Of a stretch of DNA of 64,000 bases, positions 7,859 to 16,945 are shown piece after piece (positions within the stretch are counted from its first letter, which is position 1; every line of letters starts with the position of its first letter). Source of the stretch: JAWPMT01 sp965267435 (GTDB taxonomy: Bacteria; Bacteroidota; Bacteroidia; Cytophagales; Cyclobacteriaceae); NCBI GenBank assembly GCA_965267435.1, contig OZ253960.1, positions 3,162,001-3,226,000 on the forward strand. The letters are read 5' to 3'. A model generated the notes under the pieces. The model saw only the letters and a list, made by a program, of their open reading frames with translations. It did not search any database and was not told where the DNA came from. A program made the translations under genes and the position numbers.

Positions 7859-8515
7859 TTAGTCCAAATCGGCTACATCGTAGCCTTCGGGAATCACCAG
7901 GCTCACATATACATCGGGTACGGGCTCGGTCGTGACACTCATAGCGGTTACCGTAGCATGGACGCCATTGTCCACAGTGCTGTACTCGAGGGGTAGGCCA
8001 TTGAGGTCTCCAAAGATTCGCGTGTTGTTTCTCAGCTCAATCGTATAGTAAACCGTAGCATTGATCACGGTGCCATCTATTAGCTGACACTTGACCTGGG
8101 CCTTTTGGCAGTGATAGCCACAGATCATTTTGTACTCGTCAAAATAGGTAATGTCAGTGTCCTGGGAATTTTGACCTCCATCGCCGACGCCAGCGTTGAG
8201 AAACGGCACGGCCGTCTTGCTCCCAAGCATGTCCATCAGCATCAGGGCTACCTCTGTGTCAGCATTGTAGATCATCGTCTGTGTGCCTCCCATGGGCATG
8301 ACTATCTCTGATCTGGAGCTCCGACTCTTTAAATAGGTGGTGGTCTCGATGGGAAGCAGGGATTCGTACCCTTCCATTTCGACAGGTATGGTCGTGTAGT
8401 TGATCTGGTAGGTGACTCTTCCTTCAAAGTCGATTTGGCCAAAGGCATGGCCTCCAGTGATGGCCAGAATCACCGCAAGCAGGACTCTCAAGCCAGTAGC
8501 TGTTTGTCTTTTCAT
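7859..8515 (-). CDS. Secreted DUF4412-like protein
   Basis: 218 residues with a clear Sec signal peptide (LRVLLAVILAITGGHAFGQ). The mature part begins FEGRVTYQINY and contains GGTQTMIYN, typical of the DUF4412/GLPGLI-like secreted proteins of Bacteroidota, which are beta-rich and periplasmic or outer-membrane associated. It has two cysteines (around MICGYHCQKAQV) that could form a disulphide. Function unknown. It stands alone on the minus strand. Confidence 0.65.
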   Translation of the reverse strand: MKRQTATGLRVLLAVILAITGGHAFGQIDFEGRVTYQINYTTIPVEMEGYESLLPIETTTYLKSRSSRSEIVMPMGGTQTMIYNADTEVALMLMDMLGSKTAVPFLNAGVGDGGQNSQDTDITYFDEYKMICGYHCQKAQVKCQLIDGTVINATVYYTIELRNNTRIFGDLNGLPLEYSTVDNGVHATVTAMSVTTEPVPDVYVSLVIPEGYDVADLD

Positions 8516-8779
8516 TGTCTAGGTTTTAAGCCGATCACACGCATCAGTCCGGCAGTGCTTATTCTGCAAAAACTAACGTTCCGTGTAAATCAAATTTAAA
8601 GAATTCTGTCGATGTCTAGAAATTCTTTATGATTTGTCCGGAGGATAGTGGGCAAAGCGTCGACTATTTGACCATAAATCCCGTCTTCAGACGAGCAATT
8701 GAGCTCAAAACCATCCGGTATCGACTTATCAGACCGCATCCTTCAGCTTTAACAACCACCTGCAGACTGACGACTCTCA

Positions 8780-9619
8780 TTATGGCATGGGCGTAACCTC
8801 CAGCATCACATCGTCCAGATACATCTCTACGTCTGAAGGCGAACTATTGGCCGTTGCCCCGATCTGGAATCGCTCGTAAAAAATGGGCTGCTGCAATTCG
8901 AACTCAATATCATGCCGCTGAAATTCCTCCCGAAACACGTCGGCATTGGGCATGTTCATGGCGGTCTCCGTAATGACCTCCGAGCCATTGATGAAGAGGC
9001 GGTTCAGGCCATCTTCGCCTGCCGACAATTCCATCTCCCAGCGGACGTTGACCCATTCTCCTCTGGGAAATGGTTGGGACGATTGTACTATGGACGATTG
9101 CACGATCTTGCCCCGCTCGATGGAGAGATAGTCTCCGCCCTTCATCATCAACCGCACTCCGGGGCACTGGTTGTCTGGCACTGTCGGATCCCAGCAAGAG
9201 CAGCACTCGAGGTCGACGAGCACCAGGTTCTCTATATCCCCTTCAGTGCTGATGAAGAAGTTGCCTTCTATGGCAATCGAGGAACCTTCCTCGGCCCGAA
9301 AGCCACCCTTTTCAATATCCACCTTCGATAAGATGGCATCCCCTTTCTTTGAAAAGAAACGAAGGGAGCTCGCCCCGTCCAGCACGACCTCACTATTTAG
9401 CTCAAGTACATTGGTCCCTCCTTCCGGATGAACCAACTGAATATTGGTCCATCGACTCTGGTCCTGAGGAAACAATTCATTGAGGTCGTTGGCTGATGTC
9501 TCGAAGCCATCTTCGAAGTAGAATCCGTCCACATTCATCCCTTCACTCCCATCGTCAGAGGAGCAGGCCGCTAATGCAATCGAGAGGCCCCAAATGATAT
9601 GAATGTAAATATTTCGCAT
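8780..9619 (-). CDS. Lipoprotein with concanavalin-like (LamG / polysaccharide-lyase) fold
   Basis: 279 residues. The N-terminus ends in a lipobox (IALAAC at about residues 14-19), so it is a predicted lipoprotein. The body (SSLRFFSKKG, RGEWVNVRWEMELS, DGLNRLFINGSEV, VEMYLDDVML) has the pattern of a jelly-roll domain of the LamG or heparin-lyase-like type that binds or cleaves glycans. A cysteine-rich loop (LECCSCWDPTV, QCPG) is unusual and may be a disulphide-stabilised insertion. No catalytic residues can be assigned, so binding rather than cleavage is possible. It is monocistronic. Confidence 0.6.
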   Translation of the reverse strand: MRNIYIHIIWGLSIALAACSSDDGSEGMNVDGFYFEDGFETSANDLNELFPQDQSRWTNIQLVHPEGGTNVLELNSEVVLDGASSLRFFSKKGDAILSKVDIEKGGFRAEEGSSIAIEGNFFISTEGDIENLVLVDLECCSCWDPTVPDNQCPGVRLMMKGGDYLSIERGKIVQSSIVQSSQPFPRGEWVNVRWEMELSAGEDGLNRLFINGSEVITETAMNMPNADVFREEFQRHDIEFELQQPIFYERFQIGATANSSPSDVEMYLDDVMLEVTPMP

Positions 9620-9816
9620 GACATGATTTTGTTGGTTCTCGTCTAATGTCTACAGCTAAGCTAGCTGATCCCCTCATCAGTTATGGGTAAAATACCCGAC
9701 CTCCCCAACGAGTGATCGAGCTCTTATCAGGGGCTTCGAGGATGATCATAGTCATAGACACGCACTATTTCCGCGCGATGTCTTCGCATTCTTACAAAAA
9801 ACTTTGAAATTGTTTT

Positions 9817-10875
9817 ATGGGCCTGAAAAAGCTGCGTACCGAGAAACCACTTCTTCGCTACCGGGCTATTCTTGGCGGGGTTTTGGGTGCGATCTATTCC
9901 TGTGTGGAGTACTTATCACGTCGAAATACGGAAAGCGCTGTTGACTTTTTGCCGCTGGTCATCAAAGCTATCGTCGTGGGTGCGTGTGTTTCGCTCTCGG
10001 TGACCGTCTTCAACCTGCTACTTCAGGAGCAGTTCGCCAAGAAAGCATTTCTGTACCATCTCGGTGTCAAGTCGCTCTTCTATACCGCTATTACGACCTT
10101 CTGGCTTCTGCTCCTCAACGGCATCTGGTACGCCATCAATGGGGGGATACCCCTCCGGGAAGAGTTGACCCTATACATCGTGAATGACATGTATGTCATC
10201 AATCTACTCACGGTGTTTTTCATCGTCACTATCATCGTCACTTTGGCGCAGATCAATAGCCTGCACAGAAAGCGTGAGCTGTGGAACTTCATATTGGGCA
10301 ATTACAATACTCCCCAGGAGGTGGAACGGATTTTCTGTTTCATTGACCTGAAAGGATCTACGACCATTGCCGAAAAGCTGGGCCACTTCCAGTTCGCCCA
10401 TTTTCTCAAGGACTACTATTCTGACATTACGGACGCCTTCCGCAAAACCAATGCCCGTATCTACCAATATGTCGGAGACGAGGTCATTGTCAGCTGGTCC
10501 TATGCCAGAGGGTACGACAACAACAACTTCCTGAATTGCTTCTTCCAAATGAAGGATATTTTCCTTCGTCTGCGACCGAAATACGAAGCAGAGTATGGGG
10601 TATGTCCGGACTTCAAAGCTGGAGTGCACGGCGGGAAGGTGATTGTCACCTGGGTGGGTGAGCTGAAAAAAGAGATCGTCTATGTGGGCGATGTGGTGAA
10701 CACCGCAGCACGAATACAGGAGCAATGCAAAATAACGGGACACGATCTGCTGGTCTCTGAGGAACTATTGCAAGCTGCACAGCTACCGGAAGAAATCAGC
10801 ACTGAATTTGTCGAAGAGATTGCCCTTCGCGGCAAGGAGAAAAGCATCCGACTTTACAGCGTGGAGCACGCTTGA
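9817..10875 (+). CDS. Membrane-bound class III adenylate/guanylate cyclase
   Basis: 352 residues. Residues about 15-145 form four membrane helices (for example VVGACVSLSVTVFNLLL and VINLLTVFFIVTIIVTLA). A class III cyclase domain follows at 168-345: FCFIDLKGST has metal aspartate D177, YQYVGDEV has the second metal aspartate D221, and GDVVNTAARIQ holds the transition-state N295 and R299. All key residues are present, so activity is expected, with cAMP or cGMP as product in the cytosol. No dedicated effector is adjacent; Crp-type genes exist elsewhere in the window (51618) but a link is not shown. Confidence 0.92.
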   Translation: MGLKKLRTEKPLLRYRAILGGVLGAIYSCVEYLSRRNTESAVDFLPLVIKAIVVGACVSLSVTVFNLLLQEQFAKKAFLYHLGVKSLFYTAITTFWLLLLNGIWYAINGGIPLREELTLYIVNDMYVINLLTVFFIVTIIVTLAQINSLHRKRELWNFILGNYNTPQEVERIFCFIDLKGSTTIAEKLGHFQFAHFLKDYYSDITDAFRKTNARIYQYVGDEVIVSWSYARGYDNNNFLNCFFQMKDIFLRLRPKYEAEYGVCPDFKAGVHGGKVIVTWVGELKKEIVYVGDVVNTAARIQEQCKITGHDLLVSEELLQAAQLPEEISTEFVEEIALRGKEKSIRLYSVEHA

Positions 10876-11016
10876 TGCCATTAATCCGTAAGCTCACCAT
10901 ATTCATTAAATATAATTTATCTAAAGCATTAAAAACATAAATCAAATTTTATGTTCTTGATGTGGTCCTTTTCCGTTCTTAGCATCATGGGAGTTTAACT
11001 GAACGAGCAGAAGACC

Positions 11017-11127
11017 ATGAATAGAAGAGCCTCGAAAATACGGGATGGGTTGTACCATAAATGGTTTTTGATTCTACACTTAGTCACGGCAACGATTTCT
11101 TTCGCCGCCATAAAGTGGTTGCTATGA
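11017..11127 (+). CDS. 36-residue membrane micropeptide
   Basis: ATG at 11017 opens a 36-codon frame: a basic start (MNRRASKIRDGLYHK) and then a hydrophobic helix (WFLILHLVTATISFAAIKWLL). Its TGA overlaps the ATG of the next small gene (ATGA, 11124-11127). The topology (positive inside, one membrane helix) and the coupled overlap argue that it is real, although it is very short and no homologue is recognised. Confidence 0.5.
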   Translation: MNRRASKIRDGLYHKWFLILHLVTATISFAAIKWLL

Positions 11128-11291
11128 GTCAACTGGAGTATAGCAAACTCATCCTGGAAAAAGTCAGCTTTGATAAGCGTCTCTTCAGGAAAGAATACAA
11201 GAAATTTTGCCGGATGCTGCGGACATCAGCTGAGGATCTTGCAGAGTTGAGAAAGTGGGTCCGGCATCAATATTACACAGATAGAAAGTAG
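11124..11291 (+). CDS. Small basic helical protein (55 aa)
   Basis: Starting at ATG 11124: MSQLEYSKLILEKVSFDKRL then FRKEYKKFCRML and LAELRKWVRHQY. An upstream in-frame ATG at 11061 would give 76 residues but lies inside the preceding micro-ORF. The segment YSKLILEKVSFDKRLFRKEY resembles a small conserved Bacteroidota protein of unknown function that I recall as ILEKVSFD-type; this is from memory and not checked. It is followed by a strong hairpin terminator at 11305. Confidence 0.65.
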   Translation: MSQLEYSKLILEKVSFDKRLFRKEYKKFCRMLRTSAEDLAELRKWVRHQYYTDRK

Positions 11292-11304
11292 CTCAATTGC
11301 GAGC

Positions 11305-11354
11305 GGGGAGGTCAGCCCTTGTTAGTCGTTTCCGTGGGAAGACCTCCCCTTTTT
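11305..11354 (+). terminator. Rho-independent terminator
   Basis: A perfect 9-base stem GGGGAGGTC (11305-11313) / GACCTCCCC (11341-11349) with a 27-base loop, followed by TTTTT. It closes the micro-ORF pair and separates it from the sigma factor gene 20 bases later. Confidence 0.85.
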
Positions 11355-11373
11355 CAAAGCCAATAATCAATTC

Positions 11374-11877
11374 ATGAGTATGGAAGCATGCATCGACCAA
11401 ACTGACTTCGTCAAAGCACTAGAGCAACAAGTAACGCCACTCCGTAAGTATGCGATCTGGCTCACGAAAGACCCGGAGGACGCCAATGACCTCACCCAGG
11501 AGACGTTTATCGCCGCCTATCAAAATCACCACCGGTATGTCTTCAACGGCTCCCTGAGCGCCTGGCTGCGACGTATTCTCTTCAACAAATACGTCAACCA
11601 TTTCAAACGATCCAAGCGGCTTGTCAGTTTGGATACTGTGGATCAACAATCTGCGGCATATACGAGGAAGGAAATGGATCCTTTGGGTACGCTCATCGGT
11701 GATGAGATACTGGAGACAATACAAGGTCTTGACGAACGATACCGTGATGCCATCTCCCTCCGTATACGAGGATTTAAATATCATGAGATAGCCGAAAGAT
11801 TGGACGTGCCCGAGGGAACAGTGAAGAATAGGATATTCCACGCCCGACAGCAACTGCAGAATCGTCTACCAACATGA
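11374..11877 (+). CDS. ECF-type RNA polymerase sigma factor
   Basis: 167 residues with region 2 (AIWLTKDPEDANDLTQETFI, SAWLRRILFNKYVNHFKRSK) and region 4 (ETIQGLDERYRDAISLRIRG, YHEIAERLDVPEGTVKNRIF). It directs RNA polymerase to a specific promoter set. The stop overlaps the next start by 4 bases, yet that neighbour is a YitT-type membrane protein and not a recognisable anti-sigma factor. How the sigma factor is held inactive is therefore not evident. Confidence 0.92.
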   Translation: MSMEACIDQTDFVKALEQQVTPLRKYAIWLTKDPEDANDLTQETFIAAYQNHHRYVFNGSLSAWLRRILFNKYVNHFKRSKRLVSLDTVDQQSAAYTRKEMDPLGTLIGDEILETIQGLDERYRDAISLRIRGFKYHEIAERLDVPEGTVKNRIFHARQQLQNRLPT

Positions 11878-12761
11878 CCAAAAAACCTCCCAAAGCCCCA
11901 AGACGTCGGTACCTAAAAAATGTGCGTGAACTGCTCTTCATTGTTTCAGGTATTGCCCTGGGCGCATTGGGACTGAATGGCTTCCTGCTACCGAGCCGTT
12001 TTATCGATGGCGGTGCAACCGGACTGGCCCTTTTATTCGCTGAGACGACTACAGTAGACCTCTCTTATGCAATCATCGTGGCGAATGTCCCATTCGTAGT
12101 CCTGGGTTATTTCCAAATGTCAACGAGGTTTATTATCAAGACCGCCCTGGCCATCATAGCCCTGTCACTGTTGCTACTGGCACCATTTCCTGTGGTCACT
12201 ACAGATCCCGTGCTCGCTGCCGTATTTGGTGGTTTTTTCCTGGGAGCAGGAATCGGAATGAGCGTCCGCGGAGGTTGTGTCATTGACGGCACAGAAATAC
12301 TCGCCCTCTATCTCACACGCCGCTTCAACGTATCAATTGGCGATGTCACAATCATTGTCAACGCACTGATCTTCGCGCTTGCTGCATTATTGCTGGGAGT
12401 GGAGACTGCCTTGTATTCGATGTTGACCTATTTCTTCGCAGCGAAGACCATGGACTTTGTCCTGCAGGGTATCGAGGAATATCTGGGGATCACTGTGATG
12501 TCCGAACATAATGATGTAATCAAACAGCGTATCGTTGATGAGATGGGTACAGGTGTAACCATCCTTACGAGCGAGGGCGGCTATGGCAACAAAGGCGTAA
12601 GCCCTCAAAAGAAAGGAGTGCTGTACGCCGTCATCACCCGACTGGAATATCTGCGAATCCGCAAGATCATCGAAGACTGCGATCCTACGGCCTTCTCTGT
12701 CATACAAGGCGTCAAGGATGTCCGTGGCGGTATGCTCCGTAAGCGGGTCTTACCGAGCTAA
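11874..12761 (+). CDS. YitT-family membrane protein (DUF161 + DUF2179)
   Basis: 295 residues with about five or six membrane helices (LLFIVSGIALGALGLNGFLL; IALSLLLLAPFPVV; FGGFFLGAGIGMSVRGG) and a cytosolic C-terminal DUF2179 domain (VDEMGTGVTILTSEGGYGNK ... LEYLRIRKIIEDCDPTAF ... VKDVRGG). The motif SVRGGCVIDGTEILALYL is typical of the family. YitT proteins are uncharacterised, with transport suggested. Coupling to an ECF sigma gene (ATGA overlap) hints that it may serve as the sigma factor's membrane partner or as a co-regulated transporter. Confidence 0.88.
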   Translation: MTKKPPKAPRRRYLKNVRELLFIVSGIALGALGLNGFLLPSRFIDGGATGLALLFAETTTVDLSYAIIVANVPFVVLGYFQMSTRFIIKTALAIIALSLLLLAPFPVVTTDPVLAAVFGGFFLGAGIGMSVRGGCVIDGTEILALYLTRRFNVSIGDVTIIVNALIFALAALLLGVETALYSMLTYFFAAKTMDFVLQGIEEYLGITVMSEHNDVIKQRIVDEMGTGVTILTSEGGYGNKGVSPQKKGVLYAVITRLEYLRIRKIIEDCDPTAFSVIQGVKDVRGGMLRKRVLPS

Positions 12762-12978
12762 ACCTGATCTATTGATTGGCTTGGGCCGCCGCTTATAAGA
12801 AATCACGGTGATCTTGAGATACAAAGCGCACAGCCGGCGAGATCTATTTATGTGGCTCCGTGTCACGTTCTTGAGCCTAAGGATCACTCCTTTGTGGCAT
12901 TGCTTACTTAGCAAGTGTCTCTGCTCCGGTTCTTTGATGATTCGTCGATGTGTTTCCAGATGTATGAAGTTATTTACA

Positions 12979-13110
12979 TTTTCCGCCGCTGAAGCCGCGG
13001 GGGCTCCTCATTTTTGAAGGATCGCAGCGGCGAACCGTCAAAAACGAGCCGCGGCGGCGGTCCGCCAAAAAATCCTTGGCCGCTGCGGCGGACCGCCAAT
13101 CAAGCTCCCA
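12979..13110 (+). repeat. GC-rich hairpin repeat, copy B
   Basis: Begins TTTCCGCCGCTGAAGCCGCG and includes CATTTTTGAAGGATCGCAGC and the module GGCGG-CGGT-CCGCC followed by AAAAAAT (about 13051-13072), then another GGCGGACCGCC. Compared with copies A and C the stem has changed from GGTGG/CCACC to GGCGG/CCGCC, a compensatory change that preserves pairing. It lies 218 bases downstream of the YitT gene in the same orientation and upstream of a PadR gene, as copy A does. The rest of 12762-13341 holds no supported gene. Confidence 0.75.
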
Positions 13111-13310
13111 TCACCCTTGGGCCAACGCGCACCTCGCGATTGTGCCGGGCCACCGCGCCTCTCCGCAGTTCATCTTTCCTGAGTAAACGCCAATTCATTT
13201 CTCGAAAAGAGCGTCAACTCCATTCCATTTGTACCGAGAATCCTGTTGGGTAAACGGTTTTGAAACTGGAAAAAAGCAACCCTCTACTAAGTCCTTCGTA
13301 TATCCTTTCA

Positions 13311-13345
13311 TATATTTGTTTTACAATATATAAGCATATATATGT
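13311..13345 (+). promoter_or_regulatory. Candidate promoter and PadR operator
   Basis: TATATTTG at 13311-13318 fits the Bacteroidota minus-7 motif TAnnTTTG, although no convincing minus-33 TTTG is seen at the usual distance. A near-palindrome ACAATATATAAGCATATATATGT (about 13323-13345) overlaps the start codon and could be the autoregulatory site of the PadR protein. Confidence 0.35.
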
Positions 13346-13668
13346 CTAAAGATAATATCGGCGAGTTCGAGGAGGTTGTATTGACACTTGTGTGTGCTAT
13401 GCGCGAAGGAGCCTACGGGGCTGCTATCGCAGATGAATGTAGTACACGCCTCAACAGAAGTATTAGCCTCAGTGCGGTTCATGTCACACTGTATCGACTA
13501 GAGGACAAGGGACTCGTCAGTTCTGAGATGAGTGCCGCCACCAACAAAAGAGGGGGGCGTCGTAAGCGCGTATACACCATCTCCAAGTCAGGCCTGGCGA
13601 TGCTTAAACAAATGCAAGATGTTCGCATGGACCTTTGGCAGCTTGTGCCGGAATTGAGACTGAAGTAG
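13342..13668 (+). CDS. PadR-family transcriptional regulator
   Basis: 108 residues, paralogous to the protein at 1047: EFEEVVLTLVCAMREGAYGA for the first helices, ISLSAVHVTLYRLEDKGLVS for the recognition region and wing, and NKRGGRRKRVYTISKSG for the basic wing. The helix order and the GGRRKRV signature match. It is expected to repress the permease gene that follows after 2 bases. The A/T-rich palindrome across its start may be its own operator. Confidence 0.92.
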   Translation: MSKDNIGEFEEVVLTLVCAMREGAYGAAIADECSTRLNRSISLSAVHVTLYRLEDKGLVSSEMSAATNKRGGRRKRVYTISKSGLAMLKQMQDVRMDLWQLVPELRLK

Positions 13669-13670
13669 CC

Positions 13671-16331
13671 ATGCGACAGGACCTCCCCCAACTACCGCTA
13701 CAGCTTCTGAAATGGTTTTGCCCCGCACATCTTCACGAGGCCATCGAAGGTGATCTCCTGGAATGGTGGGAACGTGACTACGAGGAACTGGGTGCAGCCA
13801 AAGCGCGTCGGCGTTTGTACTGGAACGCTATCCGCTTCTTCCGACCAGGGATTGTAGCCAGAAGAAAAATTTCCCAAAAAACAAGAATGTTCATGACGCC
13901 TCTCCCAATGATTCGCACCTCCTTTCGCAACCTCAAAGCGCACCGATCGACTGCCCTCATCAATGCCATAGGACTCGCTATCGGTATCTCCTCAACGCTC
14001 ATCATACTCAGTATCCTCAAGTTTGAAATGAGTTTCGATCAATTCCACAGCGATACTGAGCGCATCTACCGGGTAGTCCGCGTCAGCCAGGTGGAAGGTC
14101 AGGAGGAATACCGTACTGGGACGGTTTACCCCTTAGCTCCGGCCATTGAAGCAGATATGGCTACTGTAGAGTTGCACACTTCCATGCTCTACTGGGACTG
14201 GGAAGATCTGAAGGTGGCGGTTCATGCGGATGATGCCACTCGTCGCAAGCTATTTAGTGAGTCAACCGGAGTCGCTATGGTCGAGCCGTCGTTCTTCGAA
14301 ATGTTTGATTTCAAGGGTACCGACTTCCAATGGTTGGCAGGCAATCCCACCACCGCACTCAAAGAACCATTCGCCGTAGTCCTCACGGAGTCAATTGCCC
14401 GAAAGTACTTTGGGGATGCCGACCCTATGGGGGAAATAATCTCTATCAACAACGACTCAGAATACAAAGTGACGGGGGTCATCACAGATCTACCACCCAA
14501 TACGGATTTTCCGTTCAAGGTGCTGCTGTCTTATGCCACACTCGTACACTATACGCAAGACCGCCGCCACGAGTGGTGGCCTGTGGGTGACAACCAACTG
14601 TACATCAAGACGATGGCCAGCGCAACCATCCCGGAACTCAACGCACAACTCCATCAGGTCCACGCCGCCCGCACACCTGAGTCGCTTCATTCCTTTAGGC
14701 GCTACAAAGTCCAACCACTAAATGAGGTGCACAGCGATGTGCGGTTTGGCAACTACAATCACCGAATCGTCTCGACCCAAAAAGTCTGGACACTCGCAGC
14801 TGTGGGTCTGTTTCTGCTCATTGCCGTATGCATTAATTATATCAATCTTGCCACGGCGAGAGCCTCTCTGAGAGGCCGGGAAATTGGCGTGCGCAAGGTA
14901 CTGGGGAGCAGTCGTCGTGAACTCATCGCACAGTTCATGACTGAGTCCTTCCTATTGACATTGATATCGGGAGTAATGGGACTGATCGTCGCTGAGTTGG
15001 TCTCCAATCAGTTCCAACAGTTGCTTAGTGTTCCCTCCACCACCTGGCTGATGGCGGACCCGTTCCTATGGTTGGGGTTGGGGGCTATCCTCCTCATCGT
15101 CACGTTTTTCGCAGGCTTCTATCCCGCACTAATCATCTCCGGTTTTCACCCTTTGAAGGCATTGAAAGGAATCACCGACCAGCGAGGTCATCTCCACATT
15201 CGACGGACATTGGTGATTGTCCAGTTTGGCCTGACGATCGCCTTCACCTTGGGGACACTCACCGTACTTCGGCAGGTTTCGTATTTCCAAAAGGTGGACC
15301 TTGGATTTCAACGAGAGGCCATCGTCAATCTCGACGTTCCCGACAATGGCGGAGCGTTGGATGTCTTTGCCAGTGAACTGAAGTCACATCCCGCCATTCA
15401 TCAGGTGAGCTTCACCTCCAGCATCCCCTCTGGTTTGTATCGACCTACCAACTTCTGGGACATCAAACGCAGTCAGGTACAGGGGGAAGGACTGGTGACC
15501 GAATTGCAGCAAATCGACTCAGTGTACTTCTCGGTTTACGACATTGACATCGTCGCTGGCCGAAATTTCCGTCCCTCCGATGAGAAAAGGAGTGTCATCA
15601 TCAATGAAACCCTTGCCAAAAAGCTGGATTTCGAAACCGCGGAAGAAGCAATAGGTCAAGAAGTGCACATTGGTGGCAGTGACCTCAACGTCGTAGGGGT
15701 AGTCAACGATTTTCACAGTAAATCACTGAAGGATGAAATTGACAAAATCACCTTCCTGTATCATTGTGAAGAGCCCAACGTGGTGAGTATCGGTTTTGCT
15801 TCTCCAGAAGGGGGGATCACACCGGAGATCACTCGCAAGGCCTTGAAACACATCGAAGCATCGTGGGCTACGGTTTTTCCCGACGATGCCATGAACTATC
15901 GCTTTTTCGATGACAACATCAATGGCTTCTATGCGGAAGAGGTCAGGTTTTCCAGCCTACTGCAGGTATTCACGGTGGTGTTGATTGCCATTGGGTGCCT
16001 AGGGCTGTACGGGTTGATCTCCTTCGTAGTCCATCGTCGCATGAAGGAAGTCGCCATACGCAAAACATTCGGCGCTTCTTTTGGACGGATCCTGCAACTG
16101 CTGACATCGGACTTTTTGAAGCTCGTCGTCATTGCATTTGCTGTCGCCACGCCACTTGCCTACTTCCTGATGCAGCAATGGCTTACGAATTTCGTTTACC
16201 ACATCACCGTCACCTGGTGGATGTTGGCAATACCTCTGCTTGTGGTCGTTGCCATAGCACTGACCATCGTCACAACGCAAAGCATGAAGGCCGCTCGGGT
16301 GAATCCTGCTAAGATTTTGAGGGATGAATAG
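13671..16331 (+). CDS. FtsX/MacB-type ABC permease with N-terminal prefix domain
   Basis: Taking the ATG at 13671, two bases after the PadR stop, gives 886 residues; an ATG at 13635 would overlap the regulator. A soluble prefix (LLKWFCPAHLHEAIEGDLLE) precedes the first membrane helix (ALINAIGLAIGISSTLIILS), MacB_PCD periplasmic domain, FtsX block with REIGVRKVLGSSRRELIAQF, a second periplasmic domain and a final FtsX block with KEVAIRKTFGASFGRILQLL, ending ARVNPAKILRDE. It is a paralogue of 1358-4018 with identical length, so the whole regulator/permease pair was probably duplicated. No ATPase is adjacent. Confidence 0.92.
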   Translation: MRQDLPQLPLQLLKWFCPAHLHEAIEGDLLEWWERDYEELGAAKARRRLYWNAIRFFRPGIVARRKISQKTRMFMTPLPMIRTSFRNLKAHRSTALINAIGLAIGISSTLIILSILKFEMSFDQFHSDTERIYRVVRVSQVEGQEEYRTGTVYPLAPAIEADMATVELHTSMLYWDWEDLKVAVHADDATRRKLFSESTGVAMVEPSFFEMFDFKGTDFQWLAGNPTTALKEPFAVVLTESIARKYFGDADPMGEIISINNDSEYKVTGVITDLPPNTDFPFKVLLSYATLVHYTQDRRHEWWPVGDNQLYIKTMASATIPELNAQLHQVHAARTPESLHSFRRYKVQPLNEVHSDVRFGNYNHRIVSTQKVWTLAAVGLFLLIAVCINYINLATARASLRGREIGVRKVLGSSRRELIAQFMTESFLLTLISGVMGLIVAELVSNQFQQLLSVPSTTWLMADPFLWLGLGAILLIVTFFAGFYPALIISGFHPLKALKGITDQRGHLHIRRTLVIVQFGLTIAFTLGTLTVLRQVSYFQKVDLGFQREAIVNLDVPDNGGALDVFASELKSHPAIHQVSFTSSIPSGLYRPTNFWDIKRSQVQGEGLVTELQQIDSVYFSVYDIDIVAGRNFRPSDEKRSVIINETLAKKLDFETAEEAIGQEVHIGGSDLNVVGVVNDFHSKSLKDEIDKITFLYHCEEPNVVSIGFASPEGGITPEITRKALKHIEASWATVFPDDAMNYRFFDDNINGFYAEEVRFSSLLQVFTVVLIAIGCLGLYGLISFVVHRRMKEVAIRKTFGASFGRILQLLTSDFLKLVVIAFAVATPLAYFLMQQWLTNFVYHITVTWWMLAIPLLVVVAIALTIVTTQSMKAARVNPAKILRDE

Positions 16332-16373
16332 GCACGAGCGGATGCTTGCGCCGGTAAGAGAACCATCGTTGCT

Positions 16374-16814
16374 ATGAAGCTAATTAAAAGGATCAGGAGA
16401 CGATTCAAGAAAGCAAAGAACAGAAGGAGGCAGCAATCACGTCACAAATCCCAAGCGCTTACTATAGAGCAAAGGGATTTAACGAGACTGAAACCGGAGG
16501 AATTTGAATTCATTTTGCGACGCAAACATTTGGATGAAGGTGAAGATCCAGATGATTTCTATTTAGTTCAAGAACAATGGACAAGCGTATTAACCCCAGC
16601 TTCCAAAGATTGGACCCTCCATTCTGACAAGCAAGGCTTTGCGATAAAAATCGACGATTATACCTATGGCATAAATGAGGAATTTGCCGGGCTTCAAATC
16701 GGATTTGAGGGAAATGTAACCTTCTCCATTGCCAACTCCATCGTTGAGGAGTTGAAAGAACAACTTGAAAGCCATTCAGGTCTGGAAGCAGAAGTGGTTG
16801 TCTCTTGGAGGTAA
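16374..16814 (+). CDS. Hypothetical protein (146 aa)
   Basis: Not recognised. The first 25 residues are very basic (MKLIKRIRRRFKKAKNRRR), which could bind RNA, DNA or the membrane surface. The rest alternates strands and helices: EEFEFILRRKHLDEGEDPDD, WTLHSDKQGFAIKIDDYTYG, NVTFSIANSIVEELKEQLES, ending AEVVVSWR. No signal peptide or membrane segment. It starts 42 bases after the permease and may be cotranscribed with it. Confidence 0.6.
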   Translation: MKLIKRIRRRFKKAKNRRRQQSRHKSQALTIEQRDLTRLKPEEFEFILRRKHLDEGEDPDDFYLVQEQWTSVLTPASKDWTLHSDKQGFAIKIDDYTYGINEEFAGLQIGFEGNVTFSIANSIVEELKEQLESHSGLEAEVVVSWR

Positions 16815-16945
16815 GCTGACAGAGTTGGCGCAAGGCGGAAGTTCGGCAAGCTCACGCGAGAGAGATACATCCATTGAGACCTGCTGGCATGAATTGAGAC
16901 CTATGAAGGGTGGGAGAGGCTCTAAACTTGACCTAAACGAAGGTC

